Source: Lindgomyces ingoldianus (taxonomy: Eukaryota; Ascomycota; Dothideomycetes; Pleosporales; Lindgomycetaceae). From it: DNA of 64,000 nt. Below are positions 37,677-48,992 of this stretch, piece after piece. Below the pieces are notes generated by a model. That model was not told the origin of the DNA, did not search any database, and saw only the letters and a list, made by a program, of their open reading frames with translations. The position numbers and the translations under genes were made by a program. Numbering within the stretch: position 1 is the stretch's first letter; each line of letters begins with the position of its first letter. The DNA lies in the NCBI RefSeq assembly GCF_010093535.1, contig NW_022985174.1:1104566-1168565 (forward strand). Reading direction: 5' to 3'.

Positions 37677-39006
37677 GCTAGTAAGTCATCTCCTTTGGTC
37701 GCAGGGTCAGGCAGGGCTTGACGGTGGCGCCAGAGCGCTTGGACGCTGGCAGGGTCTGAGGGGTGCAAGCGATGGTGGTGTGCGAGCAGTGTGGCAGGGG
37801 GCGACCCACGACAACGGCAGCGACGACGGTGGGCGGGCGCGATATTCGCAGATGACGAGCAGCACAGTCACAAGGAATGGGCGATGGAGGTGAGGCTGGG
37901 CTGCAGTGTGCGATGTGTAGTGTGGATGTGCAGGTGTGAGTGTGTGGGAGCAGTGGGCTGGCGGATGCACGATAGGGGTGGTGCCGTAGGCTCGTTTCAT
38001 CGCATCGGCGCTCATGCGGCCTCAAGGCTAGCCCCACGTGACCCCGCAACCGAAGGGGGGGGGGCGGCTTCCAGCCGCTCAACGAAGCCCAGTCGTCGCC
38101 CTTTTTAGCCGCATCGCAGGCAGCCTGAAGAGACAACTGCCAGTAAGTCTCCCGTACATGTTGTTTTGTCGAGAAGCTTTTCGTGGCTGCTACTTGCCGT
38201 CCGCGCCGTCGCCTGCACCAGCGCCTCTCCGCATTGCATAACGTGGTCTTTCGATATCGAACAAGGTGTTCCAGATCCGCGCACTGGCCTGACAAATGCG
38301 AACGTTTCAACACGAGTGCGAGGTCCCACGGCAATTCAAACGTTGCAAATCCTGCTCCAAAAGGAAGACGACTCAATACTCTTGCACTTGATCATGCAAC
38401 GACCCGAGATCGACACCCTCCGGGCCATGAATTCAATGCACATAATCGTGTCGTCCTGCTCCGTGAGTATCGCCGCCCTAGCAGTGAGTGTCGTTGCTTT
38501 GACAGCTGCTGCACTGGGGATTATGTAGACACTACGCAGCACTTCGTAGCCGCAAAGGCCGTTTTTCGAGGTCTGACATGGTGGTTGGAGAACGGTGAGA
38601 CCAATGCGGGAGTAGCTCCCGACAGGCGCTTGGCAGTGAATGGCTGAGCATCCGTCCTCCGCCAGAACGGGTGGCTCGGCAATCTCCGCCCCCAGCCTTA
38701 GGCGGCAACGACGACAACAACAACGCGGAAGCCGTGCATCGTGAACATCACGGTCTCTCGCTTTGTTGGTGATTGTACACTGCGAGGTCTCTTGTAGTCA
38801 TTCTGGTCACCCGGGGTGCTAACCACACCACTTGCTCACGTGGGCTTGGACCGCTGTCATCCTCGAATTCGAGGCAACACAAAGGACCCCATCTCGTGCA
38901 GCCTTCCCAAGGCTCGCACGCCTCTCCTCCTCCTCCGCTCCTGGACCCGACAGACTCACAACTTCCTGTCCGCCACCGCCATTCACTCCCTGCACGACTG
39001 CGCAAT
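37677..39006. other. Divergent promoter between CDC24 and the F-box/WD40 gene
   Basis: No gene is supported. CACGTG E-boxes occur at 38035-38040 and 38837-38842. The 232-codon minus-strand frame at 37678-38376 and the plus-strand frames across it show no domain and overlap one another, as expected for GC-rich promoter sequence. Confidence 0.5.
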
Positions 39007-41840
39007 ATGGCCACCCCGCTCAACACTACCACTGCGCAATTTGCTGGACCCTCTTACCTACAGGCCATTCGGCCGGCCTCGTCCATGAGCGCGAACAGAT
39101 TCGACGAGGGATATTCAGAGGATACGCGGAGCCAGAGTGGAAGCGACTCCATAATGCGAGCCGAGTTAAGGCTAGGCGATGGAATGGGGATAGATCATGA
39201 ACTGCAATACCCGCTCCCGGACTGGGTTCTAAACATGAGCGAAACAGATCGCAGCGGTAAGCGCTTCAGATTTGATTCAGTTGCTCAGGCACAGAAACTG
39301 ACAGCTCAGACTTTGCATATGCAATCCTCAGGTCTTTACGAACATCCTCAATCGCCGCAATAGTTGAAAAACTGAACCCTCTCCTCCACCTCGACCCCGT
39401 CATTCACCTTCCACCTGAAATCACGTTCCAAATCTTCTCCTACTTAACACCCCAGACGCTACTGCGGGCATCCACCTTATCGCGCACATGGCGGACTCGG
39501 GTCATGGACAGCCCTCTGTGGAAGGTATTGTTTCGCCTAGAAGGCTGGAACTCGAACTTTCCCCAGGTCCGCGCATTCGAAGAACGCCAGAAGATGAGGA
39601 GATCAGAAACAAAGGAGCGCAAGACACGCGCACGTGGGGCGGAAGAAATGGACTACGAAAAGCCAACAACCAAGAAGCGCCTTCGCGAGAGAACAATATT
39701 CGGTGATGGAACCTCGTCTGACTCCGGAATACACAACAGGCTTGAGCCTTTGTCTCTCGATGGCTCACGCGATATCCTCCCTAGCTGGGGCGAGCAGCAC
39801 GGCGTTGTTGAGGTAGACGACAGTCCGACAATCAAGGTGGAGGATAAGATGGAAGGTATCGCATACCACGACTCATCCTCGACTACAACCCCTACTGCAG
39901 CGAGTTTCCGTCGGATGAGGAAAGGTATCAATCAAAATGACGAGCCTGCAATATCCCCAACAGCCCCTAGTCCCATGGACCCGCCCATACGACCCTCTCT
40001 CCTTCTCCCCTCTTCCCCGGAGCCCCGAATCAACTGGCAGTATCTGTATAAACAGAAGAGGCGGTTAGAGGACAACTGGGATGCTGGTCGTTTCTCCAAT
40101 TTTCAGCTTCCTCATCCCAGTCATCCTACCGAGGCTCATACAGAATGCGTATACACGATTCAATATTCCGGCAAATATCTTGTCAGTGGCAGCCGCGACA
40201 AGTCTGTTCGGATTTGGAATCTAGACACTCTGCGCCTGATTCACCCTCCCTTGATGGGACATACCGCATCCGTTTTGTGTCTGCAGTTCGATGAGCGTCC
40301 AGATCAAGACATTGTCATTTCTGCTGGAAGCGATTGCCGTGTCATCCTCTGGCGATTCTCCACCGGGGAAATGATCAAGGAAATCAAAGATGCGCACTCA
40401 GAATCGGTTTTGAACCTCAGGTTCGACGACCGGTACCTCGTGACTTGCTCTAAAGACAAGACAATCAAGGTCTGGAATCGGAAGGAAATTTGGCCGACGA
40501 ATGACGCGTACCCTTCCTCAACAACGAAGTCGAGTGCTAAATTTCCAGCATATATCATCAACATGGCGCATCATGTGGAAAATCAACACTTACACTTTAA
40601 GCCGCTTGAGCCGTATACCCTCTTGATGACCTTGGAAGGACATGGTGCCGCAGTCAACGCTATTCAAATCCTCGAAGGTCAGATAGTGTCAGCATCTGGG
40701 GATCGAAGCGTCAAGGTATGGGATGTGCGCACAGGTGCTTGCCAAAGGACCTTCTCAGGGCACAGTAAAGGAATCGCATGTGTTCAGTTCGACGGCCGGA
40801 GGATAGTCAGCGGCAGTTCTGACGAAACCGTCCGCATATTCGACCGAGCTACCGGTGCCGAAGTCGCTTGCCTTCAAGGGCATGCAAACCTAGTCCGAAC
40901 CGTTCAAGCTCAATTTGGCGACCTACCAGGAAATGAGGAGGAGCTAGAAGCAGAGGCCCGAGCTGTGGACCATAGCTTTTTCGAGGCTCAGAGGAAAGGT
41001 CTTATCACGCAAGAGATGTCGCGAGCCCAACGCAGAGCGCGAAATGCAGGTTCCCGAGATCCGAAAGCCCTCTTCGCCTACGGGGCTAAGCTCCCCCCTG
41101 GTGGAGGCGGTAGCAAATGGGCCCGGATCGTCTCCGGCTCCTATGATGAGACAGTCATCATCTGGAAGAAAGGGCCCGATGGAGCTTGGGTCAAGTCAAA
41201 GATTCTCTACCAGAACGAGGCAGTCAGGGCTGCCGGAGGCCGCCCTCGTCGTGCCGTTGCGCCAAACCGCCCGAATACAGTCAACCAGAATCAACACCAG
41301 CAACAGAATGCAGGCAATCCTTCTGCTCAAAATGCGCCTCCTAACTTCCAAGCCCTAGCCCAGCAAGCCCAAGCCCAAGCCCAGGCGGCCCAGTCACTAG
41401 CACAGCAAGCCCAAGCACTCCATGCAGCCTCACAGACAATGCAGCAGGTCAATCAACCCCCTCCCACTGCCACTGTCACTGTCAACACAACTACGACCCT
41501 AAATGTAGCTACCACTGCAAATCAGATGGCTACAACTAACGGGCCAGCGACTGGTGGAGCTTATCAGCAGCAACAACCACAGCAGCAAGCCCAAGCCCCG
41601 GCTCCTGCTCCTGCTCCCAACGCTGGCCCCCATCACCACCACCACGGTACCCATCACCACCACCACCCTTTTGCCGGCCCGCTAAATACCCAAGGCACCA
41701 ATTCCCGCGTCTTCAAACTCCAATTCGATGCCCGAAGGATCATCTGTTGCAGTCAAGATCCGACTATCGTAGGTTGGGACTTTGCAAACGGTGATAAGGA
41801 GATAATTCTCGCCAGCCAATTTTTCGGAGAATCGGGATAG
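39007..41840 (+). CDS. fwd1: F-box/WD40 ubiquitin-ligase subunit, FWD-1 like
   Basis: Substrate receptor of an SCF ubiquitin ligase. Exons 39007-39256 and 39310-41840, with a 53-base intron bearing an ACTGAC branch site, give 926 residues. The F-box lies at about 114-157 (HLPPEITFQIFSYLTPQTLL), preceded by the conserved SLRTSSIAAIVEKLNPLLHLDP helix. WD40 repeats run from about residue 354 to the end: VSGSRDKSVRIWNLD, ISAGSDCRVILWRF, VTCSKDKTIKVWN, VSASGDRSVKVWD, VSGSSDETVRIFD, VSGSYDETVIIWKK, and a last weak blade ending near the C-terminus. A disordered Gln/Ala/Pro-rich insert with two His-5 runs (about 724-880) splits the final blades. This layout fits Neurospora FWD-1, which degrades the clock protein FRQ, better than the shorter MET30/sconB, but orthology is inferred. 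Confidence 0.85.
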
Positions 41841-44171
41841 ATCAGATGAACTATGTACAATTTATTCAAACCGCCACAGCTTTTCTCGGGCTGGATGGAG
41901 CGAGTGGAAGTCGGCGGATCGGATACATAACGATCCAGCGCCGGTCAGTCTAGGCACTTTAGGAGTGCGCACAGTACCGAAGAGAAACCCAAAAGTTCCA
42001 GTACAAACGCGCGTTCGTAGAGAGAATCAGCTCCTCCGAAGGCTGTTTTCTTACCCCGCTCCGATACCCTTCTATCTTCTGTACTGGCTTTGAGACGCAG
42101 AAGCAAGACAATGCCGCCCTCGTCTAATATCCATATTTCCTTTGATCCCGCTACAACTCAAATCTCCTTGAGCCCTATCTGCTATGTAAATATATGTAGA
42201 CAGCTTCCCGCGGTTTCTTTCCTTGCTTGCGTGATGTTCTAAGTAGCTTCGGGCGTGGATATGGACATAAACGGCGGAATCCACTTTTTTCTTTAGTAAA
42301 CCACATTATGATGAATGAAATATGTACCTCATGACAAGCTGCGCCTGGTTTGACTTAGTGTTGCCGGCTGTGTTGTGCTGTTGTGATTTGGGAGACGGGT
42401 CAACTCCGCTCCCAAAACGGGCATCCTCGATACGTTCTCTAGTGTTGTTGCCCTCGGATCAATGAGACGGCACTCCGCTTTATAAATCTCATAGTATCCG
42501 TGCTTGAGGATGCAGGAAAATGTCATCGGCTGGATTTAAAGAAGTTCCGAGAGTATAGATTTGCCCAGGACTGGGGGAGGTCTGACCGGCTCTTTTTGCG
42601 GTATCTGAAATTAGGCTCAGAGGTAGCTGCAGAGCTGAGAACCTCCGGTCTTCGGAAACACCTACCCTCGTGTGCCCATGAGCTCGGCTCCTCTAGGAAA
42701 GATAATGGTGCCAACCTTAGGCTGACTACTGACTGCCTTTAGATGCAGAACTTACCTATGTTCTCAGCATACTCCCGCTCGGACTCACCTTACAGTACGT
42801 TGAACCCCTCTAGAAGAGAGCAAAATTCCGTCACTTAGAACTCCGCTTATGTGGTGGTCATCGGTGGGACTTTTTTTGGGAGCTTTTGTCTGCTTTCAGA
42901 TGCGGCCAGAGATGTTCTAATGGCAGTATATGCCCTCCTCAGAACTCGCCTTACGGCACTGAGGAGACTATTTAGATGACAAAGTCGGCCACTCAGAATT
43001 CCATACACCGCGTCAAGAAGAATAAAATCCAGAAACCCGGAAACTCTTTGTAGCGCGCCGGCCGGTCAGCCTTGTCCACGGGTGGCGGTTGAGGCAGGCG
43101 CTCACGTGCCACGGAACGGATGACTGACATTTCCGCCTGCGCTAATATTTGCGTGGCAAGATGAGCCGGGCGACGGTTGAGGGAAGGATGGCCAGAGGTC
43201 TCGGCATCGTTCATTGGAGGCATGCACCGCGTATTGTACGGTGGCTCTTCGCTGGAAATTCTGCGACTCTTTTCGTCCGGATGACGCAGATGATGGATCG
43301 CTTGAGAGAAGCTTCGAGGGGAGCAATCACGATGAAGGGTTTCATTACGGGGCATTAATTGGTCAACCATCAAATTGCATGCTCGAAAGCTGAAGCAGAG
43401 CTTTTTATCCTGTTTGCAAGAATAGCGAGAAACATATGCTTTACAGGGCTCGAAACAACAAAGCAAATTCCCACAGTTGTTCTTTTGCATCTCGATTCAC
43501 ATCGCAATGTCCCCCTATCGACTTCTGCTTTTGGAAATCCGGGTCAAGGCAGCTATGCTTGGCGCCAAGGGGTATAAATATCGTCGTCCTGGGTACTGCA
43601 AATGAAGAGGCGGCCATTTGTCCAGGCTTCTGGTGCGGTGTTATTTATCGATGACGAGACTCCGGGAACCGCGTACTTGTCAGTCCCATCATCGGACAAA
43701 AATCTGCAAAGCGACTACCGTTGGACTGGAAGCTTTGCGTGTCGCGCAGCGCAGAATGCGTGGGTGGAGTTTTTTCGATGATGTTGTACTGGGGTGTGTC
43801 TGATTGGCTTTGTGATTGGTCCCGTCCTCACAGGCCACATCCTACTTTACACCTGGGGTACGTATCCTTTGCCCGTCAGAGGTTGCAACCGAGCTGGCGT
43901 GTTCGGAGAGCAGCCCATCCGCATCCCGTTGAATGCAGGCCAAGCTTCGGTCCCGCCGCCGGCCTTGCTGGAATCCAAGCCGAAAGGTCCCTGAGGTTGG
44001 CGACTTTTTTATCTCATCGCTGCTGCTGCTGCTTAGGTTGCTCATCTTCTCCTTCCCTTCGCACGTCGTCACTCTTGAGTAAAAGTTTTAATTGAGAACC
44101 CCCTTTTTCCATTTTTGTTTCTTTCTGGTCTGGACTGAGCGATCGGTTTGAGGAGCTGAGCAGCCGGGAAG
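41841..44171. other. Long upstream region of the ABC transporter
   Basis: No gene is supported in these 2.3 kb. They hold the F-box gene's 3' UTR, a diverged tandem duplication (42734-43006), a CACGTG at 43103-43108, and a pyrimidine-rich promoter-like stretch near 44,085-44,135. Short open frames have no domain. Confidence 0.5.
42734..43006. repeat. Diverged direct duplication (~115-base units, 157 apart)
   Basis: Unit A (42734-42849) and unit B (42891-43006) share aligned blocks in the same order: TGCCTTTAGATGCAG with TGCTTTCAGATGCGG, then ATGTTCT in both, then ACTCACCTTACAG with ACTCGCCTTACGG, then CACTTAGAACTCC with CACTCAGAATTCC. Differences inside the blocks are nearly all C/T or G/A transitions. 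The start-to-start offset is 157. This is seen by direct comparison; the origin is unknown. Confidence 0.7.
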
Positions 44172-47100
44172 ATGAGCATCCTAGGCAACTTCACGGTCAA
44201 TAATGATCGTGAGGCCACTCACGTTGGTGTCCCTGCACCGGACCAGGTTCCACGACGTCCATCAGTCCAACACCATGTCACAGGCACAGCAGACTCGGAA
44301 GCGTCGACAATTGCAGCGAATACCGAAGGGTTAAGAAACGCTCATCCAAACAATGAACGCTCGGACCCAAAAGCATCTTTTACAGGCACCACGAACCAGA
44401 ACTCCGAGGCCGTAAGCGATCTGGATGACGACCAAGAGTATGCGAGAAGAGAACATGAAGTTCATCAGTTGGCGAGACGCTTCACGGAGCATTCGGTTTA
44501 TTCGACTACGGCCCAGAACCCGTTTAATGCTCCAGAAGGGTCGGCGCTAGATCCGAGTGGCGAGCAGTTTAATGCAAGGGCTTGGTGCAAGGCGATGCTG
44601 CATCTGCATACCGAGGACGACAAGGCATATCCTTTGCGAACCGCTGGCGTGTCTTTTAAGAGTTTGAACGTCCATGGGTTTGGTTCTGCCACGGATTATC
44701 AGAAGAGTGTGGGAAATGTGTGGTTGGAGGTAGTTGGCCTGGCGAGGAGGTTGATGGGCGTTGGCCAACGCAAGATCGACATCCTCCAGAATCTGGATGG
44801 GCTAGTGGAGAGTGGTGAGATGCTCGTTGTTCTTGGGCCTCCGGGATCTGGATGCTCGACTTTCTTGAAGACGATTTCGGGAGAGACTCACGGGTTCGTC
44901 GTGGAAAAGAGCTCTTATATCAACTATCAAGGTGCGGCTGTCTGTACCATTCCGTTAAGACGAAGCTAACTATAAATAGGCATAAGTGCTAAACATATGG
45001 CTAACGACTTCCGCGGAGAGGCAATCTATACAGCTGAAGTTGATGTTCACTTCCCTATGCTTACAGTTGGGGACACACTATCATTCGCGGCACGTGCACG
45101 AGCACCCCGCCATATCCCGGGAGGAGTCACCAAGTACGAGTACTCACAGCACATGCGAGATGTCATCATGGCAATCTTTGGCATCTCCCATACTATCAAC
45201 ACGCGGGTTGGCAACGACTACATTCGTGGAATTTCCGGCGGAGAGCGGAAGCGTGTCAGTATCGCTGAAGCAGCACTCAGCAAGGCTCCCCTTCAGTGTT
45301 GGGACAACAGTACTCGTGGATTAGATAGTGCTAATGCTATCGAGTTCTGTAAGACGCTTCGGATGGAGACAGAGATTACCGGAACCACCGCCTGCGTCGC
45401 TATCTACCAAGCTCCTCAGGCTGCGTACGATGTTTTCGACAAGGTGCTAGTCTTGTATGAAGGCCGTCAGATCTTCTTTGGGCGAACTACCGACGCCAAA
45501 CAATACTTCGTTGATATGGGGTTCGATTGCCCAGATAGACAGACTGACGCTGATTTCCTCACCTCAATGACGAGTGCCCTCGAGCGCGTCGTTCGTCAAG
45601 GATTCGAGGATCGGGTACCACGAACTCCAGATGAATTTGCGCAGAGATGGAAAGACTCTCCTGAACGAGTGCAGCTCATGCAAGAAATTGAACAATACGA
45701 CCAGAAATATCCTATCGGTGGCGAGCAGTTCCAGAAGTTCAAAGAATCTAGGCGCGCGCAACAAGCCAAAGCTCAGCGTGTTCAGTCACCTTACACTTTG
45801 TCCTACTTGCAACAAGTGTCGCTCTGCCTGTGGCGTGGGTTCCAGAGGCTGAGAGGTGACCCCAGCATCACGTTTACCCAGCTCTTTGCGAACTCCATCA
45901 TGGCACTTATCATTGGATCCGTCTTCTACAACTTGCAACCCGATACCAACAGTTTTTACCAGCGCGCTGCTCTTTTGTTCTTTGCTATTCTCATGAACGC
46001 CTTCGGTTCCGCTCTCGAAATCTTAACACTGTATGCGCAACGTCCAATCGTCGAAAAGCACTCTCGATACGCACTCTATCACCCATCTGCAGAAGCTTTT
46101 GCTTCTATGCTGACGGATATGCCATACAAAATTTTAAATGCTATCACTTTCAACCTGGTTTTGTACTTCATGACCAATCTCCGACGAGAGCCTGGGGCCT
46201 TTTTCTTCTTCGTTCTAATATCCTTTGCCCTCACTCTGGTCATGTCTATGCTCTTCCGGTCGATCGCCTCATTGTCTCGAACCTTGAGTCAAGCATTGGC
46301 ACCCGCTGCGGTTTTAATTCTAGGTCTAGTCATGTACACCGGGTTTACTATTCCGACAGACTATATGCTTGGATGGTCGAGGTGGATTGGTTACATTGAT
46401 CCTGTCGGTTACGGATTCGAATCGCTCATGATCAACGAGTTCCATAACCGCCAATTCAAATGCATGAACTACGTTCCTAGCTACCCGAATATCGGAGGGA
46501 ACAACCATGTCTGCGCGACTGTCGGGTCCGTTCCAGGGTCCCAATACGTCGATGGTGATAATTACCTCAAGACAGCATTTCAATATAGCCACGGACATAA
46601 GTGGAGAAATCTCGGCATTCTCTTTGTTTTCATGCTCGGCCTTATGTTCGTCTACCTCGCGGCTACCGAGTTCATCACTGCAAAGAAATCGAAGGGCGAG
46701 GTTCTAGTCTTCCGACGTGGTCACAAGCTACTAAAGACCAAGCCCGCGGATGATCTTGAGACTGCCGGTGGACAAGGCGTGGCCGTGGAAAAGTCCCAAT
46801 CAGATGACATCGCTATCATTGAACGACAGACGGCTATTTTCCAATGGAAGGACGTATGCTACGACATCAAGATCAAAGGCCAGCCTCGTAGGATTCTTGA
46901 CAATGTCGATGGGTGGGTCAAACCAGGAACCTTGACGGCGCTGATGGGTGTATCTGGTGCTGGAAAGACTACTCTTTTGGACTGCTTGGCTACCCGCACT
47001 ACTATGGGTGTCATCACCGGAGAAATGCTGGTTGATGGACGTCCTCGAGATGAATCGTTTCAAAGGAAGACTGGCTATGTGCAACAACAGGATTTGCACC

Positions 47101-48992
47101 TGTCGACTTCTACTGTTCGAGAGGCCCTTATCTTCAGTGCGCTCCTCCGTCAACCAGCACATGTGCCTCGCAAAGAGAAAGAAGATTATGTTGAGGAAGT
47201 CATTAAGCTCTTAGACATGACTGAGTACGCCGACGCCGTCGTTGGTGTTCCAGGAGAAGGCCTCAATGTCGAACAACGTAAACGGCTAACTATTGGTGTT
47301 GAGCTTGCTGCAAAGCCGGCTCTTCTACTATTCTTGGACGAGCCTACCTCTGGACTGGATTCTCAAACATCTTGGGCTATTCTTGACCTCCTCGACAAGC
47401 TGAAGAAAAACGGACAAGCCATTCTCTGCACTATCCACCAACCTTCAGCCATGTTGTTCCAGCGATTCGACCGACTGCTCTTCCTTAAGGCCGGCGGTCA
47501 GACCGTCTACTACGGCGATGTTGGCGAGAACTCGAAGACGCTCATAGACTACTTCGTCCGCAACGGTGGTCCACCATGCCCTCCTGACGCCAATCCAGCT
47601 GAATGGATGCTTGAAGTCATTGGTGCCGCTCCCGGATCCCATACCAATATTGACTGGTTCCAAACCTGGCGCAACAGCCCCGAATACGAAGCCGTCCAAG
47701 AACATCTCGCCGACCTAAAGTACGAGCGCTCGCAACAAGTCAATCTGCAACGCACCGTCTCAGCCCAAAAGCGAGAAGACAAAGCAAGCTATCGCGAATT
47801 CGCCGCTCCGTTCGGAGAGCAGCTACGCGCTGTCACAATCCGAGTATTCCAGCAATACTGGCGCACGCCCTCATACATCTATTCAAAAACCGCGCTATGC
47901 GTCCTGTCCGCACTCTTCATCGGCTTCTCGCTGTATAATACGCCAAACTCGATGCAGGGACTTCAGAACCAGATGTTCTCGATTTTCATGCTTATGACAA
48001 TCTTTGGCCAACTCGTCCAACAAATCATGCCGCACTTCGTCACCCAGCGTGCTCTTTACGAAGTGCGCGAGCGCCCTTCAAAAGCGTATTCCTGGAAGGC
48101 TTTCATGATCGCCAACATCACTGTCGAACTCCCTTGGAACACCCTCATGAGTGTCCTTATCTACTTCTGCTGGTACTACCCCATCGGCCTCTACCGCAAC
48201 GCAGAACCCACTGACTCGGTAACCCTCCGTGGCGCCCAAATGTGGCTGTTCATCTGGACCTTCCTACTCTTCACCTCCACCTTCGCGCACATGGTCATCG
48301 CAGGCGTGGAAATGGCCGAAGAAGGTGGCAACATTGCTAACCTGTGCTTCTCCCTCTGCCTCGTCTTCTGCGGCGTCCTCGCATCCCCCACACAACTCCC
48401 CGGATTCTGGATCTTCATGCATAGGGTTAGTCCCTTTACATACCTCATCTCGGGCATGTTATCGACCGGCGTGGCGAATACAGAAGTACGTTGCGCGCCC
48501 AACGAATACCTCCATTTCGACCCCACGTCCGGCACCTGTGGGGAGTACATGGAACCGTATCGTGCAACGTTTGGCGGGTATGTGGAAAACGAACAGGCGA
48601 CAGCAAATTGTTCGTATTGTCCCATGGGTGATACGAATGTGTTTTTGAAGAGCGTCAGCGCAAATTACGCGGATGCGTGGAGGAATTTTGGGTTGATGTG
48701 GGTGTATATTGTTTTTAATATTTGTGGCGCACTGGTGCTATATTGGTTGATTCGGGTGCCGAAGGTTAAGAAGGAGAAGGAGGAAGAGGTAAAGACGAGT
48801 GAGACCGTGGAGGAGCGGGAGGAACGGGAGGCCGGACATCAGGATGAGAGGGCGGGAAGTGAGGTTGAGGAGTTGGGGACTCGAGATGAGGGCGAGAAGA
48901 GTAAGAGGGCGAGTGAGGTTGAGCCTGGGGACGAGCATGAGCATGAGCATGAGCCTGTAGCTGCTGGAGGAGATAAGGCGGAGAAGGTATAG
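44172..48992 (+). CDS. PDR-type (ABCG) ABC drug efflux transporter
   Basis: Plasma-membrane pump that uses ATP to export drugs, azoles and plant defence compounds. Exons 44172-44931 and 44980-48992 (48-base intron with GCTAAC) encode 1,590 residues in the reverse (NBD-TMD)2 order of the PDR family. NBD1 has Walker [10 protein letters not shown] near residue 224 (Cys where Lys is usual), signature [14 protein letters not shown] near 337 and degenerate Walker B ([10 protein letters not shown]). NBD2 has canonical Walker [10 protein letters not shown] near 909, a PDR-type altered signature [12 protein letters not shown] near 1,014, and [13 protein letters not shown]. Membrane domains lie at about 550-820 and 1,230-1,510. 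The asymmetry between the two ATP sites is normal for this family. After the last helix comes an unusual ~80-residue charged tail with a HEHEHEHE run from GAGCAT repeats (48933-48950). Confidence 0.95.

Noticed and set aside
37678..38376. 232-codon minus-strand frame upstream of CDC24
   Set aside because: Runs into the CDC24 start region, is Ser/Pro/Arg-rich without domains, and overlaps equally long plus-strand frames.
39257..39294. 38-base intron in the F-box gene using the acceptor at 39294
   Set aside because: It is in phase but too short and lacks a branch site. The acceptor at 39309 gives a 53-base intron with ACTGAC and the same reading frame.
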